Origin: an uncultured Pseudomonadota bacterium
GTDB taxonomy: Bacteria; Myxococcota_A; UBA796; SXON01
DNA length: 64,000 nucleotides
Direction: 5' to 3'
NCBI GenBank assembly: GCA_903875225.1
Contig: CAIQVJ010000058.1
Location: 62,001 to 126,000 of the forward strand
Of the stretch, positions 18,027 to 27,650 are shown in pieces. Both the position numbers and the translations under genes were made by a program. The notes beneath the pieces were generated by a model, which saw only the letters and a list, made by a program, of their open reading frames with translations, ran no database searches and was not told where the DNA came from. The stretch's first letter is position 1; the number at the start of each line of letters is the position of its first letter.

Positions 18027-19277
18027 GTGTCCCAGCCGTCAGAGTCGCAGCCGTCAGCACCTTCCAGGGCCACGCCGCCGGGGGCGGGCTGGGCCGTGTT
18101 CGTGCTCACCATGATGAACCTGCTCAACTACATCGACAGGTACGTCCCGAGCGCGGTGAAGGACCTGTTCAAGGTGGATCTGAAGCTCACCGACGCGCAG
18201 ACGAGCCTGCCGCTCTCGGCGTTCGTCCTGGTGTACATGCTCGCGAGCCCGGTGTTCGGGGCGCTCGCGGATCGGCTCCCCCGTACGAAGCTCATCGCCG
18301 CGGGCGTGGCGTTGTGGAGCCTCGCAACCGCGGCTGCTGCCTTTGCCGTCGACTTCTGGAGCTTCCTGTTCGCGCGGGCCCTCGTCGGCGTGGGCGAGGC
18401 TGCGTATGCCACGCTGGCGCCACCCCTGCTCTCCGACTTCTACAGCGCGGAGAAGCGCAATCGCGTGTTGACCTTGTTCTACGTGGCGATCCCGGTGGGC
18501 GCCGCCATCGGCTTCACGCTCGGCGGGCTCCTCGGAGCGACCTGGGGCTGGCGCGCCGCCTTCCTGATCTGTGGAGTCCCCGGTGTGTTCGCCGCGGGCG
18601 CCGCGCTGTTCATCCGGGATCCGGGGCGCGCCCCGCACGAGCCTGCCCCGGTGCAGACCACCTGGCCCGAGGCGATCGGCAAGCTCCGGAAGATCCCCAC
18701 CTACGTCTACGCAGTCGCTGGCTACACCGCAGTCACCTTCGCGGCCGGTGGTATGGCGGACTGGTTTCCGGTCTACCTCTCTCGCGTCCGGGGCATGGAG
18801 ACCGCCGCCGCCGGCTCTACGGTCGGCATGGTCACCGTGGTGGGTGGACTCCTCGGGACGGGGCTGGGCGGTCTGGCCGCCGAGCGCCTGACAGGTCATA
18901 CGCGCCAGCCGCTGCTCGCGGTGTCTGCCGTCTCGATGGTCCTGGCCGCCGTGTTCGCCCTGATCGCGCTGCTGGTGCCCGGCGTCTCGATGTCCATCGT
19001 CTGTATCGGCGTCGCGCAGTTCTTCCTCTGGTTCTACAACGGCCCGATCAACGCCCTGATCGCCAACTCGGTGAGCGCCGACCTGCGCGCGCGGGCGTTC
19101 TCGCTGTCCATCCTCTCCATCCACATCCTCGGCGATGCAGTGAGTCCGCCGATCATCGGGTTCGTCTCCGACCAGGCAGGCTCCCTCGTCCCAGGGGTGC
19201 TCCTCGTGCCGGTGTTCATGGCCATCGGCGCGGCGATCTGGCTCCGCGGCTGGCGGGTCGTTCCGGAGCTCGAGTGA
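18027..19277 (+). CDS. MFS transporter, Spinster-like
   Basis: 416 residues with about 12 hydrophobic segments. I chose GTG 18027; the longer ORF upstream reads out-of-frame through the HIT gene. The first segment ends with NYIDRYVPSAV, and the loop 2-3 motif appears as FGALADRLPRTKLIA, both typical of Spinster-type transporters. Segments 4-5 carry ARALVGVGEAAYATLAPPLLSD. Family members export or import lipids and other organic solutes across the inner membrane; the substrate here is unknown. A PlsC-like acyltransferase follows 22 bp downstream, hinting at a lipid-related role. Confidence 0.87.
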   Translation: MSQPSESQPSAPSRATPPGAGWAVFVLTMMNLLNYIDRYVPSAVKDLFKVDLKLTDAQTSLPLSAFVLVYMLASPVFGALADRLPRTKLIAAGVALWSLATAAAAFAVDFWSFLFARALVGVGEAAYATLAPPLLSDFYSAEKRNRVLTLFYVAIPVGAAIGFTLGGLLGATWGWRAAFLICGVPGVFAAGAALFIRDPGRAPHEPAPVQTTWPEAIGKLRKIPTYVYAVAGYTAVTFAAGGMADWFPVYLSRVRGMETAAAGSTVGMVTVVGGLLGTGLGGLAAERLTGHTRQPLLAVSAVSMVLAAVFALIALLVPGVSMSIVCIGVAQFFLWFYNGPINALIANSVSADLRARAFSLSILSIHILGDAVSPPIIGFVSDQAGSLVPGVLLVPVFMAIGAAIWLRGWRVVPELE

Positions 19278-19299
19278 ACCTGCGGGCAGGAGCCCGGGG

Positions 19300-20595
19300 A
19301 TGAGCGCGCTCGAGGTCGTGACCGAGCGCCTCCTGGCGCTGTACTACCCTGTGCGGGAGCTGCGGGGCGCACCCCCGAGCGAGGGGGTCTACATCGTGGT
19401 GTGCAACCACCCGAACGGGCTGCTCGACCCGTTGCTGGTGCGCCTGCTGTTGCGGCGGCGGCCAGGGTTCCTGGCCAAGAGCACGTTCTGGGACAACCCG
19501 CTCGGACGCTGGGCGATGGAGTCGTCCGGCGCGATGCCCGTGTACCGCGCACAGGAGGCCGACACGTCGAAGAACGAGCGGACGTTCCAGCGGTGCCGGG
19601 ACCTGCTCAAGGGCGGGCGCTGGCTCGCGCTCTTTCCCGAGGGGACCTCGCACTCGAGCCCCACCCTGCTCGCGCTCAAGACGGGCGCGGCGAGGATCGC
19701 CCTCTCGACGCTGGCGGAGGCCCCGGACCTGCCGCTCCGTGTGCTGCCGATCGGTGTCTTCTACGAGGACAAGGCGGTTTTCCGCTCGCGGGCGGCCGGC
19801 ACCATCGGGGCGCCGATCCCCGTCGCCGATCTCCTGGCGGACTACCGGGTCGACCCTCGGCGCGCGGTCGATCGGCTCACCGAACGGATCGAGCAGGGCC
19901 TCGGCGCCGTCGTGCTTCAGGGGGAGACCGAGGAGCTGCGGCGGGCGTTCTACGCGGTCGCAGGGTGGGTGCAGGCCCGCGCCGGGACCGCGGGCGGGGC
20001 GGCGCCGAGGGGGGACGTCGCGGAGCGTGAGGCTCGCGCCCGGGAGCTCGCCGAGCGGTGGGCGGAGAGTGACGACATGCACCGGGGCGCTGCTGTCGCG
20101 GCGTTCCAGCAGTTCGAACGGCGGATGGCGGAGCTTGGGGTGCAGGACCCCCTTGCGGTGCTCGACCCCGATCCGCCGAGGGTCCTGGCGCGGACGCTCG
20201 GCTTGCTGGCGCTCGCGCCGATCGCCGCGGTGGGCGCCCTGCTCGGCTGGCTGCCGTACCGGGCCGTGCGACCGATCGCGTCCCGGATGGCGCGGGGCAA
20301 CACCGACGTGGAGGCGACGCTCAAGGTGCTCCTGGGGTTGGTGGTGATGACGTCGAACTACCTGGGGATCGCGCTGGTGGCAGGCCTCGCGGCCGGGCCC
20401 GGCTGGGGCCTCGAGCTCCTGATGGTCGGGCCGCTCTCCGGGTACATGGCGCTACGGTTCGACGAGCGCTGGGCGCTGCGGGTCGAGGCGCTGCGCGGGC
20501 TCTGGCTCGCGCGCGACGCCGATGTGCGCGACGCGATGGCACGTGAGCGGGAGGCGCTGGTGCGAGCGATCAGTCCGGCAGCATCACCACGTTGA
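19300..20595 (+). CDS. PlsC-like glycerolipid acyltransferase
   Basis: 431 residues. Acyltransferase motifs: CNHPNGLLDP (His37, Asp43) as the NHx4-5D catalytic site, VYRAQE and FPEGT (112-116) for phosphate binding. The C-terminal third (about 285-375) contains two or three hydrophobic segments, making the protein longer than a minimal 240-residue PlsC. It likely acylates a lysophospholipid or other lipid at the cytoplasmic face of the membrane. Transcribed with the Spinster-like transporter. Its 3' end overlaps the convergent Kelch lipoprotein gene by 26 bp. Confidence 0.85.
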   Translation: MSALEVVTERLLALYYPVRELRGAPPSEGVYIVVCNHPNGLLDPLLVRLLLRRRPGFLAKSTFWDNPLGRWAMESSGAMPVYRAQEADTSKNERTFQRCRDLLKGGRWLALFPEGTSHSSPTLLALKTGAARIALSTLAEAPDLPLRVLPIGVFYEDKAVFRSRAAGTIGAPIPVADLLADYRVDPRRAVDRLTERIEQGLGAVVLQGETEELRRAFYAVAGWVQARAGTAGGAAPRGDVAEREARARELAERWAESDDMHRGAAVAAFQQFERRMAELGVQDPLAVLDPDPPRVLARTLGLLALAPIAAVGALLGWLPYRAVRPIASRMARGNTDVEATLKVLLGLVVMTSNYLGIALVAGLAAGPGWGLELLMVGPLSGYMALRFDERWALRVEALRGLWLARDADVRDAMAREREALVRAISPAASPR

Positions 20596-22201
20596 TGGCG
20601 TCCTGCGCCGTCTCCGCGTCGGTCTCCCCGCCCGCGATGAGGACGCCGAAGTCGGGGTCCACAGCGATGCCCGGTGTCGCCGCGCGCGCCGCGAGCCCGC
20701 CAGCGTCGGCGTTGGCGTCGCATTGCGCGATCGGCGTGTAGCTGTGGTCCGAGGGGTCGTAGATCTCCACGCAGGACAGGCCCTGCCCGACCACCGTCCC
20801 CGGCGCGTACTCGTCCGACCCGCCCGCGATCATCACGCGCCCGTCGGGGAGCAAGGCCATGCGGTGCCCGACGCGCCCCACGTGCATCGCGCCCTCTGGC
20901 GCCCACACGCCCGTGTCGGGGTCGTAGATCCAGCCATCGGCGGAGGCCGCTGCCGTGGTCTCGAAGTCGAACTGTACGTCGGTCTCCTGCGTGGCGCCGC
21001 CGGTGGCGAACACCTTGCCGCTCGCCAGCGTGACCATGGCGAGCCCAGCCAGGGGCACGGGAAGGTCGGAGTCGTTCGTGATGGAGTGCCCCAGCGACAC
21101 GCGGTGGCATGCAGCGGATGTCGTCCATGTCGCGTATTGCCCGTCGGTCCCCTGGAGCCCGCCGCCGCAGAACAGGGAGCCGGCGTCGCCGATGGCTGCT
21201 CCGGCCGCGTCGTACATGGACACGTTGGCGGGGTTGTACGTGTCGCCCGTGGACTTCGCCTTCCGCGTGGCGGGGTCCCAGTACTCGACGGTCGTGTTGA
21301 TGGCGACGACGTTGGAGGCGTTGTTCTGCGTCCAGCCACCCCACATCACGATCGCGCCCTGCGCATCGACGACGGTCGCCGCCTCGCTTCGGGGTGACGC
21401 CAGGCCCTCCCGGTCCGTCAGCGCCTCGAACGTCGAGTCGGCCGGGTTGTACAGCCAGACGCTCGCCGTCACTGCGGTGGGGTCGAGCAGCCCGATGGTC
21501 GCCCCTCCGCCGCCGATGAAGAGCTTGCCGGCGTCCTCGCCGGAGGAGATGGTCCCGGTGGAGGAGCCGAACCAGCCCTGCTGGTCGGACCCCGTGAGGT
21601 CCGTCCAGGTCGGGAGATCCGCCAGGGTGACCGGAACGAAGTCTGCGCTTGGGCTGGAGATCGAGACCTCCTGGACGATGGTCGAGTTCTTCGTCCATTT
21701 CCCACTCGAGTTGGCCCCGACGCCGCCGATGACGTGGAACTTCCCCCCGCCGACGGGGAGGATGATCGGGCCGACCACCGGGTCCACCAGGCTGCCGATC
21801 CAACCGACCTGGCCCACCGAGCCAAACAGGACGGTGCTCTCCACGGTCCCGCTCTCCACCGTGAGCGGGTCGGTGATCCCGCGGCTGACGGTGACGTTGC
21901 CGGCCTTGCCAGCGAACACCAGCGTGCTGTTCGACAGCGGACCGATGCCCTCGCTCGAGAGCGTGAGTCCGCTCTCCGGTGCGCCCAGATCGAAGTCCTC
22001 CGAGGTCCCGTCTTCCGCCACCACCGAGAGCATCACGTCGTCCACGCCGTCGAACGGCGACTGGTTGGTCGGGATGACGGGGGTGATGGAGGCCGTGTAG
22101 GCCTTGCCGCTGGAGCCGGAGGCCGGACCGCAGCCCGTGAGGCATGCAGCGAGCCCCAGCAACAGACAAGAGGACCCAGCAGGGAAGAACGGCTTCGACA
22201 T
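20570..22201 (-). CDS. Kelch-repeat lipoprotein
   Basis: 543 residues from ATG 22201; MSKPFFPAGSSCLLLGLAAC leads into LTGC with lipidated Cys24. The longer in-frame ORF upstream is antisense to yfiH and is ignored. The mature part is a string of Kelch-like blades with the hallmark pattern of hydrophobics then Gly-Gly, e.g. ALLPDGRVMIAGGSD, VTLASGKVFATGG and VDAQGAIVMWGG, suggesting a beta-propeller facing the periplasm or cell surface. No catalytic motif. Probably a binding or structural protein. Convergent with the PlsC-like gene, divergent from yfiH 60 bp away. Confidence 0.82.
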   Translation of the reverse strand: MSKPFFPAGSSCLLLGLAACLTGCGPASGSSGKAYTASITPVIPTNQSPFDGVDDVMLSVVAEDGTSEDFDLGAPESGLTLSSEGIGPLSNSTLVFAGKAGNVTVSRGITDPLTVESGTVESTVLFGSVGQVGWIGSLVDPVVGPIILPVGGGKFHVIGGVGANSSGKWTKNSTIVQEVSISSPSADFVPVTLADLPTWTDLTGSDQQGWFGSSTGTISSGEDAGKLFIGGGGATIGLLDPTAVTASVWLYNPADSTFEALTDREGLASPRSEAATVVDAQGAIVMWGGWTQNNASNVVAINTTVEYWDPATRKAKSTGDTYNPANVSMYDAAGAAIGDAGSLFCGGGLQGTDGQYATWTTSAACHRVSLGHSITNDSDLPVPLAGLAMVTLASGKVFATGGATQETDVQFDFETTAAASADGWIYDPDTGVWAPEGAMHVGRVGHRMALLPDGRVMIAGGSDEYAPGTVVGQGLSCVEIYDPSDHSYTPIAQCDANADAGGLAARAATPGIAVDPDFGVLIAGGETDAETAQDAINVVMLPD

Positions 22202-22261
22202 GCCGGTAGTGTAGCATCCGTGCGCCGGGCCCGCGAACGGGTGACGTTTCCGGAAGACCCG

Positions 22262-22957
22262 ATGTTTCACGGCCCGCTGCTCGCCCCGACCCCGCACGCG
22301 TTCACCGGCGTGGCGGACGGCGACTTCCGGCCGGGTCGGCCCGGTCAGCCCGACACGGCCGCCCGGCTGGTCGCCCGGCTCGGCGGCACCGGCGCCCTGC
22401 GCATCGTCAACCAGGTACACGGTGCGGAGGTCGTTCATGTCGACGCGATCGACGCTGCGTGGCCGGCGGTGTTGGATGCAGACGCGATCGTGAGCACACG
22501 CCCGGGCGTCGTCATCGCCGTTCGGACCGCGGACTGCGTGCCGATCCTCGTGGCCGGACCCGGTGGGGTCGCGGCGATCCACGCGGGCTGGCGCGGGACG
22601 GCGGCGGACGTGGCCCGGGCTGGCGTGGCCGCACTGTGCGCCGCCACGGGTTGCCGCGCCTCGGACCTGAGGGCGGTGGTCGGCCCGTGCATCTCGGGCG
22701 CGATGTACGAGGTGGGCGCCGAGGTGGTGCCGGCCTGTTCCGGGGTGGCTCCGAGGGGGGGAGCCCCCTGGTTCCACGTCGGACCAGCCGGCCGCGAGCA
22801 CGTGGACCTGGCGCGACTCAACGCCAACATCCTGGCGGATCTGGGGGTGCAGGTCGACGTGCTCGGCCTGTGCACGGCGAGTGACCGGCGGCTGTGGTCC
22901 CACAGACGTGATGGAGAGCCGAGCGGCAGGCAGGTCGCAGCGATCCGATGGGGCTGA
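22262..22957 (+). CDS. yfiH: YfiH/LACC1-family purine nucleoside-processing protein
   Basis: 231 residues from ATG 22262 (MFHGPLLAPT). The zinc-binding triad of the family is present: His53 in NQVHG, Cys92 in TADC and His107 in HAGWRG, plus the GPCISG element. Family members, formerly called polyphenol oxidase or laccase-domain proteins, have purine nucleoside phosphorylase and adenosine deaminase activities; the E. coli member also affects peptidoglycan precursor fidelity. Cytoplasmic. The downstream TPR gene overlaps by up to 10 bp. Confidence 0.92.
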   Translation: MFHGPLLAPTPHAFTGVADGDFRPGRPGQPDTAARLVARLGGTGALRIVNQVHGAEVVHVDAIDAAWPAVLDADAIVSTRPGVVIAVRTADCVPILVAGPGGVAAIHAGWRGTAADVARAGVAALCAATGCRASDLRAVVGPCISGAMYEVGAEVVPACSGVAPRGGAPWFHVGPAGREHVDLARLNANILADLGVQVDVLGLCTASDRRLWSHRRDGEPSGRQVAAIRWG

Positions 22958-23922
22958 TGGTGTTGCTGGGCCTGTGGGGGGCGCTCCCGCTCGGGTGCGC
23001 GGACGCCATGCTGGTCCCTTTCCGGGACGCCGCACGGGCGTACGACGCGGGCCGCACCGCGCTGGATGCCGGCGACTTCGTATCGGCAAACCAACGCTTC
23101 TCGGAGGCGCGAGCCCTGGACCCTTCCAGCGCCACGCTGCCCCTCTGGCAGGGGCGGGCGCTCGCGGCCTCGGGCGACCTGCCCGGGGCGATCCGGGCGG
23201 CCGACGACGCCATCGCCCACGACGCCAAGTCGGGGCTCGCCTGGTACAACCGGGCGGCCTGGCGCGCTCGCAGCGGGGATCTCGCGGCTTCGGCAGCGGA
23301 TCTGCAGCAGGCATTGAAGCTGAACGCAGCCACCGCGTGGGCCGCTGCGCGCGACCCGGACTTCGCGCCGCATCGCCAGGACAGTGCGTTCGCCGGCATC
23401 CTCCCCCCTGCCGATCTGCTGGTGGCGGTCGAGGGCCCCGCGGAGTCCGGCTTCGTCGGCAGCGAGCTCTCCGTGTTGTTCCGGCTCACAGGCCCTGCCG
23501 AACAGGTCCCTGCGCTCTCAGGTCCGCCCGTGCCCGGCTGCTTGAAGCAGACGCGTATCGTGGAGGACGACGCCATCGGGGAGGGGCCCTCTTCCGGCAC
23601 GGTGGAGCGGCACGTGCGGGTGTATTTCCGCGCCAACGCGAGCTGCGTGGTGACGCTGGGGCCATTTGTCGCCTCCACTCCGGACGGCGCCACACACGTG
23701 GAGGTTGCGGCGATCCCGGTGGTTGTGCTCGGCCCGACGGGCGCCGCCGGGGAGGCCGGCACCCGCCCGGCCGCCTGGGTCATCCCCGCGGGTGTGAGGG
23801 ATGGGGCGGCCGTCGACGGGTGGAGCGTGCACCTGGGCGGGGAGCGCCCCGCCGGGATGATCACGCTGGAGTGGCGGGTGGACCACCAGACGCGTGAGGT
23901 AGGGTGGCTGGCGATCCTGTGA
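22948..23922 (+). CDS. exported TPR protein of unknown function
   Basis: 324 residues. An N-terminal hydrophobic stretch ends in LPLGC, which could be a signal peptide or a poor lipobox. Residues about 35-130 hold two or three TPRs (GRTALDAGDFVSANQRFSEA and following). The C-terminal half (about 155-324) looks like an Ig-like beta domain, a layout reminiscent of BatD-type proteins, but I cannot name a family. The start may instead be ATG 22957, which overlaps the yfiH stop as TGATG. Convergent with mutL, 6 bp apart. Confidence 0.72.
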   Translation: MGLMVLLGLWGALPLGCADAMLVPFRDAARAYDAGRTALDAGDFVSANQRFSEARALDPSSATLPLWQGRALAASGDLPGAIRAADDAIAHDAKSGLAWYNRAAWRARSGDLAASAADLQQALKLNAATAWAAARDPDFAPHRQDSAFAGILPPADLLVAVEGPAESGFVGSELSVLFRLTGPAEQVPALSGPPVPGCLKQTRIVEDDAIGEGPSSGTVERHVRVYFRANASCVVTLGPFVASTPDGATHVEVAAIPVVVLGPTGAAGEAGTRPAAWVIPAGVRDGAAVDGWSVHLGGERPAGMITLEWRVDHQTREVGWLAIL

Positions 23923-23928
23923 GCGCGC

Positions 23929-25854
23929 CTATCGGTGAAACCTTCGCTCCAATTCTTCGGGCCCAATCCAGATCGCGACGGGTCGCCCATGGGCGCACAC
24001 CGAGAAGTCGACGTCGTCCAGATCACGCAGCAGCTTCGCGATGTCGTCGTGCGAGAGGATGTCTCCGGCCCGGATCGAGGTGTGGCAGGCCAGGGTGTTG
24101 AGGAAGTGGTCGAGCCGCTCCTGGGGCATCGACGCCGGAGCACCGTCCTGGAGCTCGTCGGCAACGTCGCCGAGCAGAACGTCGATGTCCGCGCGTGCGA
24201 GCGGGCCGGGGAGGGAGTGCAGGGCGAACGTGTCGCCGCCCATGAAGCGTACATCCAGGCCCCACGCGAGCAGGGAGTCGACAGCGGGGGCGAGCGCACG
24301 GGCGCGGGCCGGCCCGAGTCGCACCAGTCTCGGCGTGAGCAACTGCTGGGCGCCGCCCACCACCGAAGCCGGGTCGCACGTGAGCCGGTACAGCGTGATC
24401 CGCTCGGCTGCGGCGTGCTGGTCCACGATCACCAGCTCACCTGCACCTTCGCACAGCAGGTAGGTCCTCTTGAGTTGGCCGATGATCCGGAGATCACGGA
24501 AGCGGGCCACCGGGAGGAGGGGACGTTTGGCAGATGTCGAGCCGTGGGCCGGGGTGGCCGGTGCGGGGAGGGCGGCGGGAATTGCTGTGGGCAGCGAAGC
24601 AACCGTGGACGCTCCCTCGGGCGACGTGCGAGGAAGGGCGCGGTCCCCGGTCGTGGACCACGCGACGGCCGGCTCGGCCGCGAAGGCGACGAAGGGGCGT
24701 GACCGCGGGGGCTCGCCGACGGGTTCGGCGCGCGGGTTCGGCGTCCCGAGCGCTTCGGGGAGGCGCACCTGGGTGGCCTCTCGCGCGGGCTCGGGGGTGT
24801 ATCGGGGTGCCGAGGCCACGGGGCGCTGGATCCCGTAGTCCTGGAGCGCGGCGCGCAGTCCCTGGGTGACGGCGCTCTGCAGCTCGAAGCCGTGGGCGAA
24901 CCGGACCTCGGTCTTGGCGGGGTGCACGTTCACGTCCACGTCGCCGGGCGGCACGCGAACATCGATGATGACCAGTGGAAACCTGTCCTTTGGGACGATC
25001 CCGGCGTACGCGGCGGTGAGCGCCCGGCGCAGCGTGAGGTCCCGGACGTAGCGCCCGTTCACGTACATCCACGTGGAGCCGGTGGGCTGTGCGCGATGCA
25101 CCCCGACCGGGCTCAACAGCGCGCGCACCTCCAGGTTGCCGCGGCTGAAGGCAACGGGGATGAGCGCCTCTCCGTGGGGACCGAGCAGGTCGGCGGCGCG
25201 GCGACGGGGATCCGAGGTGGGGGCGCAGCGCAGGATCTGCCGTTCCTCGTGGGTGAGCTCGAGGTCCAGGTCCGGCCGGTTCAGGGCCGCGCGGGTCACC
25301 GCCTCCACGCAATGCGAAAGCTCGGTCTCGATGGTGCGCAGGAACTTGCGACGCGCCGGCACGTTGAAGAACAGGTTCGCGACCGCGATCTCGGTGCCCG
25401 GCGCGCAGCCCGCCTCGCGCACGTCGAGCAATCGCCCGCCCTCCATCTCCACGCACGTGCCGATGTCCGCACCGGCGTCTGTCGAGCCGTCGGGCTTGCC
25501 CACGTTGGGGTTGGGACGGGTGAGCAGGGTGAACCGGCTCACAGCCGCTATCGACGGGATCGCCTCCCCCCGAAACCCGAGGGTGGACACGCGAAAGAGG
25601 TCGTCGTCCGTGAGGATCTTCGAGGTGGCGTGCCGCTCGATGCACATCATCGCATCGGTGCGGTTCATGCCCGAGCCGTTGTCGATGACCTTGACGAGGT
25701 TGCGGCCCCCGGCGCGGAGATGGACCCGGACGTCGGTGGCGCCGGAGTCCAGCGAGTTCTCGAACAGCTCCTTGAGCACCGAGGCGGGACGCTCCACGAC
25801 CTCGCCGGCCGCGATCTTGTTGATCAGGTGTTCATCGAGGATCCGGACGGGCAT
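23929..25854 (-). CDS. mutL: DNA mismatch repair protein MutL
   Basis: 641 residues. N-terminal GHKL ATPase: IAAGEVVERPASVLKELFEN, DNGSGM and GFRGEAIPSIAAV; then the transducer domain, a Pro/Ala-rich linker (about 340-450) and the C-terminal dimerisation domain. The C-terminal region has a relic or variant endonuclease site: DQHAAAERITLY (478-489), where the final Glu of DQHAx2Ex4E is Tyr489, ACHTS (589-593) and CAHGRP (620-625) in place of CPHGRP. Couples MutS mismatch recognition to strand excision; whether it nicks DNA itself is uncertain. Divergent from der with a 105-bp gap. Confidence 0.96.
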   Translation of the reverse strand: MPVRILDEHLINKIAAGEVVERPASVLKELFENSLDSGATDVRVHLRAGGRNLVKVIDNGSGMNRTDAMMCIERHATSKILTDDDLFRVSTLGFRGEAIPSIAAVSRFTLLTRPNPNVGKPDGSTDAGADIGTCVEMEGGRLLDVREAGCAPGTEIAVANLFFNVPARRKFLRTIETELSHCVEAVTRAALNRPDLDLELTHEERQILRCAPTSDPRRRAADLLGPHGEALIPVAFSRGNLEVRALLSPVGVHRAQPTGSTWMYVNGRYVRDLTLRRALTAAYAGIVPKDRFPLVIIDVRVPPGDVDVNVHPAKTEVRFAHGFELQSAVTQGLRAALQDYGIQRPVASAPRYTPEPAREATQVRLPEALGTPNPRAEPVGEPPRSRPFVAFAAEPAVAWSTTGDRALPRTSPEGASTVASLPTAIPAALPAPATPAHGSTSAKRPLLPVARFRDLRIIGQLKRTYLLCEGAGELVIVDQHAAAERITLYRLTCDPASVVGGAQQLLTPRLVRLGPARARALAPAVDSLLAWGLDVRFMGGDTFALHSLPGPLARADIDVLLGDVADELQDGAPASMPQERLDHFLNTLACHTSIRAGDILSHDDIAKLLRDLDDVDFSVCAHGRPVAIWIGPEELERRFHR

Positions 25855-25959
25855 CGGGCGGGACTATCGTGGGGAAGGGCCAGCGGGCGAGACCTCGCCG
25901 CCGGGACGTGATCCGCCTCGGGATGGGGCGCGACGTCCCCCCGCGGGGTAACGGCCCGA

Positions 25960-27561
25960 ATGCTCCCCACCATCGCTATCGTCGGCCGCCCGAACGTCGG
26001 CAAGTCGACGCTGTTCAACCGCCTCGCAGGCACCAAGAAGGCGCTCGTCCACGACCGCCCCGGTGTCACGCGCGACCGCAACTACGCCCAGACCGAGTGG
26101 CTCGACCGTGAGTTCATCCTCGTCGACACGGGCGGCTACGATCCTTCGCCGAACGATGCCCTGTTCGACTCGATGCGCACCCAGTCTGACACCGCCATGG
26201 CCGAGGCGGACGTGATCCTGTTCCTGGTGGACCGCCAGGCGGGCATCACCCCGGCGGATCGGGAGAGCGCGAACCGGGTCCGCGCCGCCCACAAGCCGGT
26301 GATCGTGGTGGTGAACAAGTGCGACACGCCAACGCATGAGGATGAAGCTCACGAGTTCTGGGCCCTGGGCTTCGACGAGCTGGTCGCGGTCAGCGCCGAG
26401 CACGCGCGGGGCATCCACGACCTGATGGAGGTGGTCTTCGCTCGCCTGCCCGAGCGGGACTACGCGCCTGTTGTCGAGGTGGAGGGCGAGATCCGGGTCG
26501 CGGTGCTCGGGAGACCGAACATCGGCAAGTCCACGCTGCTGAACAAGCTGCTCGGGCAGGAGCGCCACGTCGTCCACGACATGCCGGGCACCACGATGGA
26601 CTCCACGGACACGCTCCTGGACTACGAGGGCACCCGCTTCCGCCTGGTGGACACCGCCGGGATCCGGCGTCGGGGTCGGATCAGCGATCGGGTGGAGACC
26701 ATCGCCGTCTCCGCCGCGATCCGCACCATCGAGCGTTGCCACGTCCTGATGCTCGTGATCGACGGGGCGGAAGGGGTGACCGATCAGGACGCCGCGCTGG
26801 CTGAGCTCATCGAGGAGCGGGGGCGGGCCGTCGTGCTCCTGATCAACAAGTGGGACCTCGTCCGCGAGATCGAGGATCGCAACGTCAAGGTGTTGGAGGA
26901 CGAGGTGGAGCGCCGGTTGCCCCACCTCTCCTGGGCGCCGGTGCTCTACATCTCTGCGCTCACCGGCAAGGGCTGTGGCAAGGTGCTCTCCGTCGTGCGC
27001 GACGTCTACAAGAGCTTCAACCAGCGCGTCACCACCGCTCGCCTCAACGACTTCCTGCGCGAGGTCGTGGCCGCCTACCAGCCCCCCCAGTTGCACAACC
27101 ACCCGGTGCGGCTCCAATACATGACGCAGGTCCGCGTTCGCCCTCCCACGTTCACCGTGTTCTGCAACAATCCCGAGGGCGTCGTGGACGGCTACCAACG
27201 CTACCTCCAGAACAAGCTCCGGGAGCAGTTCGGGTTCCTGGGAACGCCGCTGCGCCTGCAGATGCGCCGCCGCCGCAAGCTCGGCGAGGAGCGCGCAGAG
27301 GTCGAGCTCTCCAATCGGGAGCCCGCGCCGCTCTGGATCGACGACATGGCGGAGGAGGTGGGTGAGGACGACGAGCCGCTGGATGACGTGCTCGCCGACG
27401 ATGAAGGGCTCCCGGGCGACGCCGACGAGGCCGAGGCCGACGACGAGTTCGATGCCGACGAGGTCGCCGACGACGCGGACGAGGCTTTGGACGTCGACCA
27501 CGAAGCGGCCGGACCGGACGGCGAGCCGGTCGGCCCGGACGACGAGACCGACGAGCGCTGA
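25960..27561 (+). CDS. der: ribosome assembly GTPase Der (EngA) with acidic C-terminal tail
   Basis: 533 residues. Two tandem G domains: P loops GRPNVGKST (9-17) and GRPNIGKST (184-192), each followed by its DTGG/DTAG, and NKCD/NKWD motifs, then the KH-like domain ending near residue 450. Der acts in 50S subunit maturation. After the KH domain there is an extra tail of about 75 residues (458-533), roughly half Asp/Glu, with no basic stretch; usual Der proteins stop near 440-490 residues. The tail is codon-simple (GAC/GAG-rich) and may be disordered. Confidence 0.97.
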   Translation: MLPTIAIVGRPNVGKSTLFNRLAGTKKALVHDRPGVTRDRNYAQTEWLDREFILVDTGGYDPSPNDALFDSMRTQSDTAMAEADVILFLVDRQAGITPADRESANRVRAAHKPVIVVVNKCDTPTHEDEAHEFWALGFDELVAVSAEHARGIHDLMEVVFARLPERDYAPVVEVEGEIRVAVLGRPNIGKSTLLNKLLGQERHVVHDMPGTTMDSTDTLLDYEGTRFRLVDTAGIRRRGRISDRVETIAVSAAIRTIERCHVLMLVIDGAEGVTDQDAALAELIEERGRAVVLLINKWDLVREIEDRNVKVLEDEVERRLPHLSWAPVLYISALTGKGCGKVLSVVRDVYKSFNQRVTTARLNDFLREVVAAYQPPQLHNHPVRLQYMTQVRVRPPTFTVFCNNPEGVVDGYQRYLQNKLREQFGFLGTPLRLQMRRRRKLGEERAEVELSNREPAPLWIDDMAEEVGEDDEPLDDVLADDEGLPGDADEAEADDEFDADEVADDADEALDVDHEAAGPDGEPVGPDDETDER

Positions 27562-27597
27562 GCGGCGGACCGCCGCGGCGCTACGCGCTGAGCGCCT

Positions 27598-27628
27598 ACC
27601 GGGTGACCCACGTATGGGATCACCCGGT
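27598..27628. terminator. perfect hairpin between convergent genes, candidate bidirectional terminator
   Basis: ACCGGGTGA (27598-27606) pairs with TCACCCGGT (27620-27628), extended inward by CCCA/TGGG with a CGTA loop and a single bulged A at 27619. It lies between the stops of der (27561) and the convergent repeat/AT-hook gene (27651). There is no U tract on either side, so termination is inferred from position and symmetry. Confidence 0.55.
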
Positions 27629-27650
27629 CAGGGCCTGGTTCCCCATGGGC

